Assembly: GCA_003428585.1 (NCBI GenBank)
Contig: QVQC01000043.1
Coordinates: 1 to 64,000 of the forward strand
DNA from: Nioella halotolerans
Lineage (GTDB): Bacteria > Pseudomonadota > Alphaproteobacteria > Rhodobacterales > Rhodobacteraceae
Direction: 5' to 3'
DNA length: 64,000 bases
Shown: positions 1 through 8,656 of the stretch, in pieces
Layout of the letters: each line of letters opens with the position of its first letter
Numbering within the stretch: position 1 is the stretch's first letter
Program-made: the position numbers and the translations under genes
Notes under the pieces: model-generated
What the model was told of the DNA's origin: nothing
Databases searched by the model: none
Seen by the model: the letters and a program-made list of their open reading frames with translations, nothing else

Positions 1-840
1 GCAATGCAGGATCACGTCGCAACCCGCCGCCCGCGCCCGCGCCGCGCGCGCCACGATGCCACCGGGCAGCGCGTTCATCGACAGGTCGTCGGTCATCAGG
101 ACACCGTCGAAACCGATCTCCTCGCGGATCAACCGGATCACCGAGGGGCTGAGCGTCGCCGGGATGTCCGCGTCCACCGCCTCGAAGACCAGATGCGCGC
201 TCATTCCCCAGGCAAGGTCGTTCAACGCCCTGAAGACGGCGAAGTCCTCCGCCTCCAGCACCTTGCGCCCGGCCCGCACGCGCGGCAGGGCGTGGTGGCT
301 GTCGAGCGTGGCGCGTCCGTGGCCGGGAATGTGCTTGAGCACCGGGAAGACACCGGCATCGGCCAGCCCATCGGCCACCGCGCGGGCAATCCCGATCACC
401 GTGCCAGCCGTCTCGCCGTAGCAGCGATTGCGCAGGAAGGGATGCGTCTCGGCCCGCGCGATATCGGCGCTGGGCGCGCAATTGCCATCAATCCCAAGCG
501 CCCGATGCTCGCGCGCAATCAAGAAACTGCGCAGGTACATCGCGCGCGCCGCCTGCCCCGGCCCGGCCCGCGCCACGAAATCCAGCGGCGGCAGCCATTC
601 GCGCCAATGCGGCGCGCGCAGCCGCTGCACCCGGCCGCCTTCCTGGTCAATGAAGATCGGGGCCGCCCAGCCCACGGCATCGCGCAAATCACCTGTCAGC
701 CGGCGGATCTGCTCGGGGCTTTCGACATTGCGCGCGAACAGGATGAAGCCCACCGGCGCCAGATCGGCAAGGACCGCGGCCTCGTCGCGGGGCAGCGTCG
801 CGCCAAGACAGCCGAAGATCGCAGGCGTCCGGACAGCCAC
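1..840 (-). CDS. nagZ: beta-N-acetylhexosaminidase NagZ (3' end cut by window)
   Basis: Glycoside hydrolase family 3 enzyme of cytoplasmic peptidoglycan recycling. It removes GlcNAc from GlcNAc-1,6-anhydroMur-peptides. The reading frame starts at a GTG (MAVRTPAIFGCLG) two bases after the stop of the SPOR gene and stays open for 280 codons to the window edge. Visible signatures are KHIPGHGRATLDS at about residue 172 and the nucleophile region LMTDDLSMNALPG at about residue 250. The family is usually about 330-340 residues, so roughly the last 55 are missing. It is translationally close to the upstream SPOR gene. In related genomes scpA/scpB follow, beyond this window. Confidence 0.88.
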   Translation of the reverse strand, partial: MAVRTPAIFGCLGATLPRDEAAVLADLAPVGFILFARNVESPEQIRRLTGDLRDAVGWAAPIFIDQEGGRVQRLRAPHWREWLPPLDFVARAGPGQAARAMYLRSFLIAREHRALGIDGNCAPSADIARAETHPFLRNRCYGETAGTVIGIARAVADGLADAGVFPVLKHIPGHGRATLDSHHALPRVRAGRKVLEAEDFAVFRALNDLAWGMSAHLVFEAVDADIPATLSPSVIRLIREEIGFDGVLMTDDLSMNALPGGIVARAARARAAGCDVILHC

Positions 841-841
841 C

Positions 842-1834
842 TTACCGCACGGTGACGGGAATACAGGGCGCGCCCTGCGCGTTCAACGCGGTGCAAAAGC
901 GGCGCGCGTCGGCCAGATCGGCGAAGCCATGCGCACGCAGGCGGTAGAATTCGCGCCCGCCCGAGGTCGCCTGTTGCACCACCCGGTCCTTTTCGCGGAA
1001 GAAATCGGGGTAAAGGCGCGCCAGACGTTGCCATTCCTCGCGCGCGATTCCGGCCTCGTCGAAGGCGCCAAGCTGCACCAGCCGCGTCCCGGCCCCGAGC
1101 GCATCGGGGTCCAGCTCCGTCACCTCGGGCGTTGCCTCGGGCACGCTGGCAGCGGGCACAGTCCCGCCCAGGGCCGCCACTTCCACGATTTCTTCGGGGC
1201 GCCCAACAGGCCGCAGCGAGCGGCTGACACCGGGTGTGCTGGCCGGGATCACCTCGATGACCGGGCGCGCAGGGCCCTCCGGCTCGGCCGCCTCTGCCGT
1301 CTCGCCCGACTCGGGCGTTCCGGTCGTCTCTGCGCGATCCGTAGGCTCAGGGCGGTCGGCAAGCGGTTCGAGCGGCTGCGCCTCTTCCAGCAGACGGTCG
1401 ATCAGCGCCAGCGTCTCCTCGCCCGTGTCGTCCTGCGGCATCGGCGCGGGGCCGGCATCGGCGGGCAAGCTGGCAGAAGTCAGGTCGATCTCCTCGAGGT
1501 CGAGCGGCGCAGGGGCCAGCACGATGCGATCGGCGGCGGGCGCGGCTTCCTCGCCCTCGGTGATCCGGTTCACGGCCAGCCCCTGATGGTCGGCCACGGT
1601 GCCGCCCGGCGTTTCCGGCGGCACCCGCATCGGGCCTTGCAGCGCCTGAATGACGGGCACGCCCGAGACGTCGCGCACCGTCAGTTGCCATGCCCAGACC
1701 GAAAGCCCCACGATCAGTCCCACCGACAGGATCGCACCGATCCAGTTGATGACGACGCTCAGCCCCGAAGCCACGCCCATCCCGCCGGACAGGGGCCGCG
1801 ACGGGGACGCCTCGTAATAATCCATTTCTGCCAT
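842..1834 (-). CDS. SPOR domain membrane protein
   Basis: Probable inner-membrane, peptidoglycan-binding protein of 330 residues. A short cytoplasmic N-terminus (MAEMDYYEASPS) is followed by one membrane segment (about residues 27-48, INWIGAILSVGLIVGLSVWAW). Next comes a long acidic, Pro/Glu-rich, probably disordered periplasmic stretch, and a C-terminal SPOR-type domain (about the last 80 residues, starting LVQLGAFDEAGIAREEW). SPOR domains bind denuded glycan strands at division sites. I chose the ATG at 1834 because AGGG stands about 9 bases upstream; an in-frame ATG at 1846 is also possible. The place between argS and nagZ is the usual one in Rhodobacterales. Confidence 0.85.
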   Translation of the reverse strand: MAEMDYYEASPSRPLSGGMGVASGLSVVINWIGAILSVGLIVGLSVWAWQLTVRDVSGVPVIQALQGPMRVPPETPGGTVADHQGLAVNRITEGEEAAPAADRIVLAPAPLDLEEIDLTSASLPADAGPAPMPQDDTGEETLALIDRLLEEAQPLEPLADRPEPTDRAETTGTPESGETAEAAEPEGPARPVIEVIPASTPGVSRSLRPVGRPEEIVEVAALGGTVPAASVPEATPEVTELDPDALGAGTRLVQLGAFDEAGIAREEWQRLARLYPDFFREKDRVVQQATSGGREFYRLRAHGFADLADARRFCTALNAQGAPCIPVTVR

Positions 1835-1959
1835 GCCTGCCCTCATTGCCCCGGCAGGATCCCCGCAAACGGGGATTACGGGCCGGGTTGGTCTTAGCCT
1901 GCTCGTTCCCCGGCCACTCGCTTTTCAATGAACGCCCCGTTGTTCGTCCGGGGTTGTTC

Positions 1960-3690
1960 TCAGCGCATTTCTTCGACCGGTGTCACGCCCAAGATACCAA
2001 GCCCGTTGGAAATAACAACCTGCACTGCACCGATCAGGGCGAGTTTTGCTTTCGTTGCAACAGGGTCGTCATCCTGCAGGAAGCGCAGGCCCGGCTCGGC
2101 GTTGCCCTTGTTCCACAGACCGTGCAACGCGCCGGCAAGGTCATAGAGGTAGAAAGCCACCCGGTGCGGTTCATGCGCGGCAGCCGCCGTTTCCACGAGG
2201 CGCGGCCATTCGGCCAGCTTGGCGACCAGCGCGAATTCAGCCGGGTGGTCGATGCGCGCGAGGTCGCCGGCCTCCGCCGCGATCCCCGCCTCCGCCGCCT
2301 TGCGCTGCACGGAACAGATCCGCGCATGCGCGTATTGGACGTAAAAGACCGGGTTATCCTTGGATTGTTCGCGCACCTTCTCGAAATCGAAGTCGAGCGG
2401 CGCATCGTTCTTGCGCGTCAGCATGACGAAACGGGTCACGTCCGGGCCCACCATCTCGACCACGTCGCGCAGCGTCACGAAGGTGCCGGCGCGTTTCGAC
2501 ATCTTGAACGGCTCGCCGTTCTTGTAGAGCTTCACAAGCTGCGTCAGCTTGATGTCGAGCGGCACCCGCCCCCCCGACAGCGCCGAAACCGCGGCCTTCA
2601 TCCGCTTGACATAGCCGCCGTGATCGGCCCCGAAGACGTCGATCAGCTGATCATAGCCGCGGGTGATCTTGTCGTAGTGATAGGCGATATCGGGCGCGAA
2701 ATAGGTCCAGGCGCCGTCCGATTTCATGATCGGCCGGTCCACGTCGTCGCCGTAATCGGTCGACTTGAACAGCGTCTGTTCGCGCGGCTCCCAATCCTCT
2801 GGCTGCTTGCCCTTGGGCGGCTCCAGCACGCCCTTGTAGATCAGGCCCTTGGCGCGCAGATCCTCGATCGCGTCCTCGATCCGGCCGGTGCCGTAAAGCG
2901 ATTTCTCGGAATAGAAGTGATCCATCTTCACGCCGAGCGCGGCAAGGTCTTCGCGGATGAGCGCCATCATCGCCTCGGTGGCGAAATCGCGCACCGGCTC
3001 CAGCCAAAGGGCTTCCGGCTTGCCGACATAGGCGTCGCCGACCTTGTCCTTCAGCGCCTCGCCCACCGCGATCAGGTAGTCGCCCGGATAGGTGCCATCC
3101 TCGAAGGCGACCTTCTGCCCGTGCGCCTCGAGGTAGCGCAGGTAGACCGAGCGCGCCAGAACGTCGACCTGCGCGCCGCCATCGTTGATATAGTATTCAC
3201 GCGTCACGTCATGGCCCGCGTATTCCAGCAGCGCCGCCAGCGCATCGCCGAACACCGCGCCGCGCGTGTGGCCGACATGAAGCGGCCCGGTCGGGTTGGC
3301 AGAGACGTATTCGACATTGACCTTCTGCCCCTGTCCGAGATCGGACCGGCCATATCCTGCGCCGTCCGCCAGCACCGAGCGGATCACGCCGCGCCACGTC
3401 TCTTCGGACAACCGCAGGTTCAGAAAGCCGGGCCCGGCCACCTCGGCGCTGTCGATACGCGCGTCCTCGGCAAGCGCCTCGGCCAGCGCCGCGGCGATCT
3501 CTCGCGGTTTCATGCCGGCGGGCTTGGCCAGCACCATCGCGGCATTCGTCGCCATGTCGCCATGCGCCGGGTCGCGCGGCGGCTCCACCGCGACATTGCC
3601 CATGTCCAGCCCCGCTGGCAGGCGTCCCCGGGCGGCGAGGCTCTCTAGACACTCGATGACGAGCGCGCGGATATCGGCAAAAAGGGTCAT
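1960..3690 (-). CDS. argS: arginine--tRNA ligase
   Basis: Class I aminoacyl-tRNA synthetase, 576 residues, normal length for the family. The N-terminal Arg-tRNA synthetase domain is followed by the HIGH motif ([19 protein letters not shown], near residue 130), the catalytic core, a KMSKR motif ([15 protein letters not shown]) and an anticodon-binding DALR domain at the C-terminus ([11 protein letters not shown] onwards). It charges tRNA-Arg in the cytoplasm. It lies between the dGTPase-like gene and the SPOR gene on the same strand, with about 240 bases upstream that probably hold its promoter. Confidence 0.97.
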   Translation of the reverse strand: MTLFADIRALVIECLESLAARGRLPAGLDMGNVAVEPPRDPAHGDMATNAAMVLAKPAGMKPREIAAALAEALAEDARIDSAEVAGPGFLNLRLSEETWRGVIRSVLADGAGYGRSDLGQGQKVNVEYVSANPTGPLHVGHTRGAVFGDALAALLEYAGHDVTREYYINDGGAQVDVLARSVYLRYLEAHGQKVAFEDGTYPGDYLIAVGEALKDKVGDAYVGKPEALWLEPVRDFATEAMMALIREDLAALGVKMDHFYSEKSLYGTGRIEDAIEDLRAKGLIYKGVLEPPKGKQPEDWEPREQTLFKSTDYGDDVDRPIMKSDGAWTYFAPDIAYHYDKITRGYDQLIDVFGADHGGYVKRMKAAVSALSGGRVPLDIKLTQLVKLYKNGEPFKMSKRAGTFVTLRDVVEMVGPDVTRFVMLTRKNDAPLDFDFEKVREQSKDNPVFYVQYAHARICSVQRKAAEAGIAAEAGDLARIDHPAEFALVAKLAEWPRLVETAAAAHEPHRVAFYLYDLAGALHGLWNKGNAEPGLRFLQDDDPVATKAKLALIGAVQVVISNGLGILGVTPVEEMR

Positions 3691-3928
3691 GGCACGGGTC
3701 CTGTCTGGGTCCGGCGCGGTTTACCACGCCGAAGCGAGAGGTCAATCGACTCGCCACCGGCTGCGCGCGGGCCTTTCATCTTGGGGGAAACGCCCCGGGG
3801 GCCTTGCCGCAAGGCGGGGGGAGCGGCACGCCGCCGATGCGCGAAGCGGCGCGTCGCCCGGGCCGCCGGCGCTTTGTCATCCCTCCCGTCATCGCTTTCC
3901 CCCGTCCTCGGCGATCCGCGCGATGCAG

Positions 3929-5101
3929 TCACCCCCTGTTTACAAGCGCCCGGTGCTGGTCCAGCGCGAAGCGGTCGGTCATGCCGGCGATGTAGTCGGC
4001 CACCAGCCGGGCGCGCGCCGTTTCGCCGGTGGCGGCGGCCACGTCGCTTTGCCATTCCTCGGGCAAAAGGTCGGGCCGCGCCATGTAAAGCGGGAACAGG
4101 TCCTCCACCACCCGCGTCACCCGGGCCCGCATCTCGACGACCGCTGGCGCGCGATACATGCGCGCGAACAAGAAGCCCCGGATCTCCTTGAGGTCCGCGA
4201 ACAGCCCCTGCGAGAAGCGTACCATCGGCCGCCCCGCCGCGCGAAGCGCGTCGACGCTGTCCGGTGCGGCCTCGGCCAGCCGGGCCCGGCTTTCGTCGAT
4301 CACGTCCGAGACCATCACCCCGAACACCCGGCGCAGCGCCTCGGCCCGGCGCCGCTTGGGCTCAAGCCCCGGCCAAAGCCTGTCGACCTCGGCATAGGCC
4401 GCGCCGACAATGGGCAATTCGGCGGCCTCCGCATCGCTGAACAGCCCCGCCCGCAAGCCGTCGGCAAGATCGTGGTTGTTGTAGGCGATATCGTCGGAGA
4501 CTGCCGCGACCTGCGCCTCGCCGCTGGCATGGCTGTGCAATTCCAGATCGTGACGCGCGTTGTAGTCGGACAACGCGAAGGGCAGCGCCCCGGTCACCGG
4601 GCCGTCGCCCGCCTCGGGCGCGATCAAGGGTCCATTATGCTTGGCGATGCCTTCCAGCGTCTCCCATGTCAGGTTGAGCCCGTCGAACCCGGCATAGCTG
4701 CGTTCCAGCGAGGTCACGATCTTGAGCGCCTGCGCATTGTGATCGAACCCGCCATACGGCGCCATCAGCGCGTCGAGCGCATCCTCGCCGGTATGGCCGA
4801 AGGGCGTGTGGCCAAGGTCATGGGCCAGCGCCACGGCCTCTGTCAGGTCCTCGTTCAGCCCCAGCGCGCGGGCAATGGTGCGCGCCACCTGCGCCACTTC
4901 GATCGAATGCGTCAGGCGGGTGCGGTAATAATCGCCCTCGTGTTCGACGAACACTTGCGTCTTGTGCTTTAGGCGCCGGAACGCCCCGGCATGGATGATC
5001 CGGTCGCGGTCGCGCTGAAAGGGGGAGCGAAAGGCGCTTTCCTCCTCGGCGCAGAGCCGCCCGCGGCTCAACGCCGGATCGCAGGCATAGGGTGCTGCCA
5101 T
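3929..5101 (-). CDS. dgt: dGTP triphosphohydrolase-like HD-domain protein
   Basis: 390-residue HD-superfamily protein of the dGTPase-like (class 2) group, which hydrolyses dNTPs to nucleosides and triphosphate. The metal-binding H...HD...D pattern is visible: RLTHSIEVAQVA, then LAHDLGHTPFGHTGE, with a later Asp in VSDDIAYNNHD. The N-terminal FQRDRDRIIHAGAFRRLKHKTQVF block is typical of the family. The natural substrate is not certain from sequence, since class 2 members often act on several dNTPs. It is upstream of argS on the same strand. A weak GCCTTG/CAAGGC hairpin at 3801-3815 lies downstream but has no clear T tract. Confidence 0.9.
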   Translation of the reverse strand: MAAPYACDPALSRGRLCAEEESAFRSPFQRDRDRIIHAGAFRRLKHKTQVFVEHEGDYYRTRLTHSIEVAQVARTIARALGLNEDLTEAVALAHDLGHTPFGHTGEDALDALMAPYGGFDHNAQALKIVTSLERSYAGFDGLNLTWETLEGIAKHNGPLIAPEAGDGPVTGALPFALSDYNARHDLELHSHASGEAQVAAVSDDIAYNNHDLADGLRAGLFSDAEAAELPIVGAAYAEVDRLWPGLEPKRRRAEALRRVFGVMVSDVIDESRARLAEAAPDSVDALRAAGRPMVRFSQGLFADLKEIRGFLFARMYRAPAVVEMRARVTRVVEDLFPLYMARPDLLPEEWQSDVAAATGETARARLVADYIAGMTDRFALDQHRALVNRG

Positions 5102-5159
5102 GGCGTCCGCCTCCCTTCGGCTACGGGTCTCGTCCCGCCCCTTCTAACGGAAAATCGGT

Positions 5160-5363
5160 TCAGGAACAGGGATATCCGCGGGTCCGGTCGAAACTGTCGC
5201 CGGGCAGGTCGGCCAGTAGCGCATCGACATGATCCCAACCGCAATGCGCACCCCGCGCCGACACGAGCGCGTCGATCTCGCCGCGCAGATCATCCAGAGC
5301 CGTCTGGGCCCGAAGCGTACCGAGCACAAGCCAAGCGGTCAGGACACGCGTGGTGCGGTACAT
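5160..5363 (-). CDS. small possible exported protein, unknown function
   Basis: 67-codon frame starting MYRTTRVLTAWLVLGTLRAQT. The hydrophobic N-terminus could be a short signal peptide ending near RAQ-TALDD. The remainder is acidic and helical with two cysteines (GAHCGWDHVD and the C-terminal RGYPCS). The third codon positions are mostly G or C, as in the neighbours, which favours real coding. I do not recognise a family. A start eight codons upstream (5387) is also possible. It lies upstream of the dGTPase-like gene on the same strand, divergent from the erpA-like gene. Confidence 0.45.
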   Translation of the reverse strand: MYRTTRVLTAWLVLGTLRAQTALDDLRGEIDALVSARGAHCGWDHVDALLADLPGDSFDRTRGYPCS

Positions 5364-5499
5364 CACCTGAACCTTCCCTTGGCGCAAACACGTTGGGCAC
5401 GTTTACCGCAGAACCGGGATTTCCCCAAGCGCGCCCCGCTTGAGCCGGACAGGCACGGGCCCTATGTTGGGCAGGTACGCGATGGAAGGATATGCCGCC

Positions 5500-5832
5500 A
5501 TGACATTTGCCCTGCCCCCCAAGGTCACACCCCGCGCCTTTGCCCGGATTGCCGAGATCAACGCCGCCTCTGGCGAGGCAAAGGCCCTGCGCGTCGCGGT
5601 CGAGGGCGGCGGTTGTTCCGGCTTCCAATACGACATCAAGCTCGACGACCCGTCCGAGGATGATCTGGTGCTGGAAGATGCCGGGCAGAAAGTGGTCGTC
5701 GATTCCGTGTCGCAGCCGTTCCTTGCCGGGGCGGTGATTGACTTCAGCGAGGAAATCATCGGCGCGCGCTTTACCATCGACAACCCGAATGTCTCCTCCT
5801 CCTGCGGCTGCGGGACGTCCTTCTCGATGTGA
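5500..5832 (+). CDS. erpA: A-type iron-sulfur carrier (ErpA/HesB/IscA-like)
   Basis: 110-residue A-type carrier that passes [2Fe-2S]/[4Fe-4S] clusters to apo-proteins. The three conserved cysteines are present: GGGCSGFQYDIKLD and the C-terminal SSSCGCGTSFSM. I chose the ATG of MTFALPPKVTPRAF, which has GGAAGG about 10 bases upstream; upstream in-frame Met codons lack family similarity. Whether it is best called ErpA, IscA or SufA cannot be decided from one sequence. No isc or suf genes adjoin it. Confidence 0.9.
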   Translation: MTFALPPKVTPRAFARIAEINAASGEAKALRVAVEGGGCSGFQYDIKLDDPSEDDLVLEDAGQKVVVDSVSQPFLAGAVIDFSEEIIGARFTIDNPNVSSSCGCGTSFSM

Positions 5833-5930
5833 TCGCTTTTTTCTCGGCGTGGCGCCGGATTGACCCCGATCAAGGCGCGGCGCCGCGAATTGCCGACATC
5901 GTGACAGGATCGAAACAGCAGGAGGTGCCG

Positions 5931-6326
5931 ATGACCAAACCGACATTCACCGCGACTCTGGAACGCTCCAATCTCGTCGTCATCGAGTCGGCGGGGTCGA
6001 TGGACCCCGTTTCCATGGAGGTTGCGCTCGACTTGCTGGTTCCGGTCGTCAAGGATATGAGCCACGGCGGCATGCTGGTGCGCGCACAAGGCGTGGAATG
6101 GCCCAGCCTCGGTGCCATCGGGGTGGAACTGCGCCACTGGGGGCAGCTGATGGCGATGATCCGCAAGGTCGACCGGGTCGCGGTGCTGACCGATGATGGC
6201 TGGATGCGCAACCTTGCCGCCGTCGAAAGCTTCTTCATTCCCAACCTCGAGGTCCGATCTTTCGCGCCCGATCAGGAAGACGCGGCGCGGGTCTGGCTGG
6301 AAGAGGGCGCGGCCGCCCCGTCCTGA
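5931..6326 (+). CDS. SpoIIAA-like (STAS/Sec14-fold) protein
   Basis: 131 residues starting MTKPTFTATLERSNLVVIE, preceded by a strong AGGAGG. The pattern of alternating beta-strands and helices, with the motif VDRVAVLTDDGWMRN and a trailing SFAPDQEDAARVWLEE, matches the SpoIIAA-like family (PF11964-type), small soluble proteins that may bind hydrophobic ligands. Specific function is unknown. It follows the erpA-like gene by about 100 bases, so the two may be co-transcribed. Confidence 0.75.
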   Translation: MTKPTFTATLERSNLVVIESAGSMDPVSMEVALDLLVPVVKDMSHGGMLVRAQGVEWPSLGAIGVELRHWGQLMAMIRKVDRVAVLTDDGWMRNLAAVESFFIPNLEVRSFAPDQEDAARVWLEEGAAAPS

Positions 6327-6368
6327 CCCCCCGCCATGTCCCGTTGGGCGTGGCGCGGGGGACGCGCG

Positions 6369-7625
6369 TCAATCCCGCCTGTCGGACAAGGGCGAATCAT
6401 CCAGTTGCTGAAGCGCGTCCAGCGCCGCCGACGCGTCGAAGGTCGCGTCGACTTGCTGCGCAAGATCGGCAAGCGCCACGAGCCCGGCAAGGTCAAGCTG
6501 CGGATCGCGCAGGCCCGACAGGATCGCGTCGATCCGGTCAGCGGCGCGCGCATCGGCCGGCGAAAGCGTGGCCGGCCCGGCATCGCGTGCGACAGGTGGC
6601 TCTTGCGGCGTGGCAGCAACAGCTTCGCGCGCAGGCCTGTCGTCCCCCTGCCCCATGCTACGGTCCGGCGGTTCGCTGCCATCCGGCCCCGTCACGGCAC
6701 GCTGCGGGCGCAGGTGGTCGGCGCGCGCGTTCAGCCGGTCCAGCGCATGGGTCAAGAGGGCGACCTGCACATGGCGGCTTTCGGTCAATGCCGCCATGCG
6801 AACAAGCGGCGCGACGGGCCGCGCGGCAAAGCCCGTTCGGTCGGCCAACACGGCAAGGCCGTGCGCCGCGGGCCGGCCCGGCGGCGGGCCGAAGAGATCC
6901 TCCAGCAGGCTCGCCTCGACCAGCAGCGCGCGGCGCGCGCCGGGCGCGATCTCGTCACGTGCCGCGAGCGTTTCGGCGCGGGTGGCAAGCCAGTCATAGG
7001 CGCGCGTTGCAGGTGCAACGGTGGGAACCTGATCTGTCGGCACCATCGGGATGACCTCCAGCGCCGCGATGGCCGCCGGATCGGGACTGTCGGCGCCGGA
7101 CCAGACCGCGCCCGCCTCGTCCAGGGCGAGGTAATAGGGCGCGCCGCAGCAGCCGATGTCATGCGCAAGATCGGTCCAGAAGGCACGTTCGGTCATCCGC
7201 TCGACATCGTCCTGCCGCCAGCGCGGCACAACGTCGGCCAGCACGCGGATGCGCGCCATGGCGCCGGACAGGGCCGCCCCGGCCTCGGCCTCCGTCACCA
7301 ATCCGTTGGCGAGCGCCCGGCTCCAGTTGTCCAGCGCCGTCGCCTGCGTGTCGAAAAACAGGACATGCTGCGTCCAGCGGTCCTGCAGGCGCGTGCTCCA
7401 ATAGTCGAGATGGCGCCGTGAAAAGGTGATATCGGCCGCGATGAAGGCCCGGCTGAGCCGCGCCCGCGCAGTGCCCGGTTCCGCCGCTTCGGCCAGATCG
7501 TCGCGCAGCGCCGCGATCTCGTCGCCCAGATCCGCGATCTGCTGCGCCACCCCCTGCGCGCGCACGGGCACCGCAGTGGCAAGAGCGAATGCAAGGACAA
7601 CACCAAGGGCGCGGAAACGGAACAT
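6369..7625 (-). CDS. exported alpha-helical protein, unknown function
   Basis: 418 residues with a clear signal peptide (MFRFRALGVVLAFALATAVPVRAQ, cleavage likely after RAQ or VRA). The mature part is mostly helical. It includes a region with adjacent cysteines (DIGCCGAPYYLALDE) and a Pro/Ala-rich linker (about residues 320-365) before a short helical C-terminus. I do not recognise a domain. The start at MFRFRALG was preferred to an ATG nine codons upstream because the signal-peptide n-region then has normal length. It is convergent with the SpoIIAA-like gene and divergent from xthA. Confidence 0.7.
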   Translation of the reverse strand: MFRFRALGVVLAFALATAVPVRAQGVAQQIADLGDEIAALRDDLAEAAEPGTARARLSRAFIAADITFSRRHLDYWSTRLQDRWTQHVLFFDTQATALDNWSRALANGLVTEAEAGAALSGAMARIRVLADVVPRWRQDDVERMTERAFWTDLAHDIGCCGAPYYLALDEAGAVWSGADSPDPAAIAALEVIPMVPTDQVPTVAPATRAYDWLATRAETLAARDEIAPGARRALLVEASLLEDLFGPPPGRPAAHGLAVLADRTGFAARPVAPLVRMAALTESRHVQVALLTHALDRLNARADHLRPQRAVTGPDGSEPPDRSMGQGDDRPAREAVAATPQEPPVARDAGPATLSPADARAADRIDAILSGLRDPQLDLAGLVALADLAQQVDATFDASAALDALQQLDDSPLSDRRD

Positions 7626-7661
7626 TGGGGGGGTCTTTCGGGGCGGCGGCATGTCTCAAAA

Positions 7662-7685
7662 AAGTGTCATGCAAACACTTATAAT
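7662..7685. promoter_or_regulatory. inverted repeat AAGTGT-N7-ACACTT with adjoining TATAAT
   Basis: The intergenic region between two divergent genes carries AAGTGT (7662-7667) and ACACTT (7675-7680). They are followed at once on the plus strand by TATAAT (7680-7685), a good -10 hexamer for xthA, although no good -35 is visible. Read on the minus strand the same repeat runs into TTTTTT, which also resembles a small terminator. Operator, promoter or terminator cannot be told apart from sequence. Confidence 0.3.
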
Positions 7686-7766
7686 GCAACCCCCCTTGGC
7701 ATTCCCGGCGCCAAGGGCGAAACTGGCCGGGACGCTTGAAAATCGAACAGGAAACGGGCCCGCCGC

Positions 7767-8549
7767 ATGAAGATCGCCACCTTCAACATCAATGGAATCA
7801 AGGCCCGCCACACCGCCCTGTGCGACTGGCTGGACGACGCACGGCCCGATGTCGTGCTGTTGCAGGAGATCAAGTCGGTCGACGACGCCTTCCCGCGCGA
7901 GATCTTCGAGGACCGGGGCTACAACGTCGAAACCCATGGCCAGAAGGGCTTCAACGGGGTGGCGATCCTGTCGAAAATCCCGCTGGAGGACGTGACACGC
8001 GGCCTGCCCGGCGATGACAGCGACGAACAGGCGCGCTGGATCGAGGCGACGGTGGTGGGGGAGACACAGGCCGTGCGGCTTTGCGGGCTTTACCTGCCCA
8101 ACGGCAACCCCTGCCCGGGGCCGAAATTCGACTACAAGCTTGCGTGGATGGCGCGGATGGAGGAACGGGCGCGGGATCTTCTGGCCGAGGAGATGCCGTT
8201 GGTGATCGCGGGCGATTACAACGTCATCCCTCAGGACGAGGATGCCGCCCGCCCCGAGGCGTGGAAAGACGACGCGCTGGCCCGGCCCGAAAGCCGCGCG
8301 GCCTTTCGCCGGATCCTGAACATCGGCTTCACAGAGGCGTTCCGGGCGCGGAGCCGCAGACCGGGGCAGTATACGTTCTGGGATTACCAGGCCGGCGCGT
8401 GGAACCGCGACGACGGGATCCGTATCGACCACCTGCTTCTGAGCCCGCAGGCCGCCGACCTGATGCAGGACTGCCGGATCGACAAGGAGGTGCGCGGGCG
8501 CGAAAAACCGTCCGACCACGTGCCCATCTGGGTCGAGTTGGCCAGCTGA
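7767..8549 (+). CDS. xthA: exodeoxyribonuclease III
   Basis: 260-residue endonuclease/exonuclease/phosphatase-fold AP endonuclease. It cleaves abasic sites and trims 3' ends in base-excision repair. Family motifs are present in order: FNINGIKAR, LLQEIKS (metal Glu), GLYLPNGNP, the catalytic AGDYNVIPQDEDA, and the C-terminal IRIDHLLLSP and PSDHVPIWVEL with the catalytic Asp-His. Length is normal. It is transcribed alone, divergently from the exported-protein gene. Confidence 0.95.
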   Translation: MKIATFNINGIKARHTALCDWLDDARPDVVLLQEIKSVDDAFPREIFEDRGYNVETHGQKGFNGVAILSKIPLEDVTRGLPGDDSDEQARWIEATVVGETQAVRLCGLYLPNGNPCPGPKFDYKLAWMARMEERARDLLAEEMPLVIAGDYNVIPQDEDAARPEAWKDDALARPESRAAFRRILNIGFTEAFRARSRRPGQYTFWDYQAGAWNRDDGIRIDHLLLSPQAADLMQDCRIDKEVRGREKPSDHVPIWVELAS

Positions 8550-8656
8550 CAGTTGTCGCCGCCCGCCGGCGCCGACCCGGATACCCGGCTCATCAGGCGC
8601 CTTCGGCGGGGGTCGTCTTGTCGAGGTGAAACAGGGGTTTGCGCAAGGCGGGCCCG

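Noticed and set aside
4..855. Long plus-strand open frame opposite nagZ
   Set aside because: The predicted peptide is Arg/His/Pro-rich with no family character, while the minus strand encodes NagZ with its active-site motifs.
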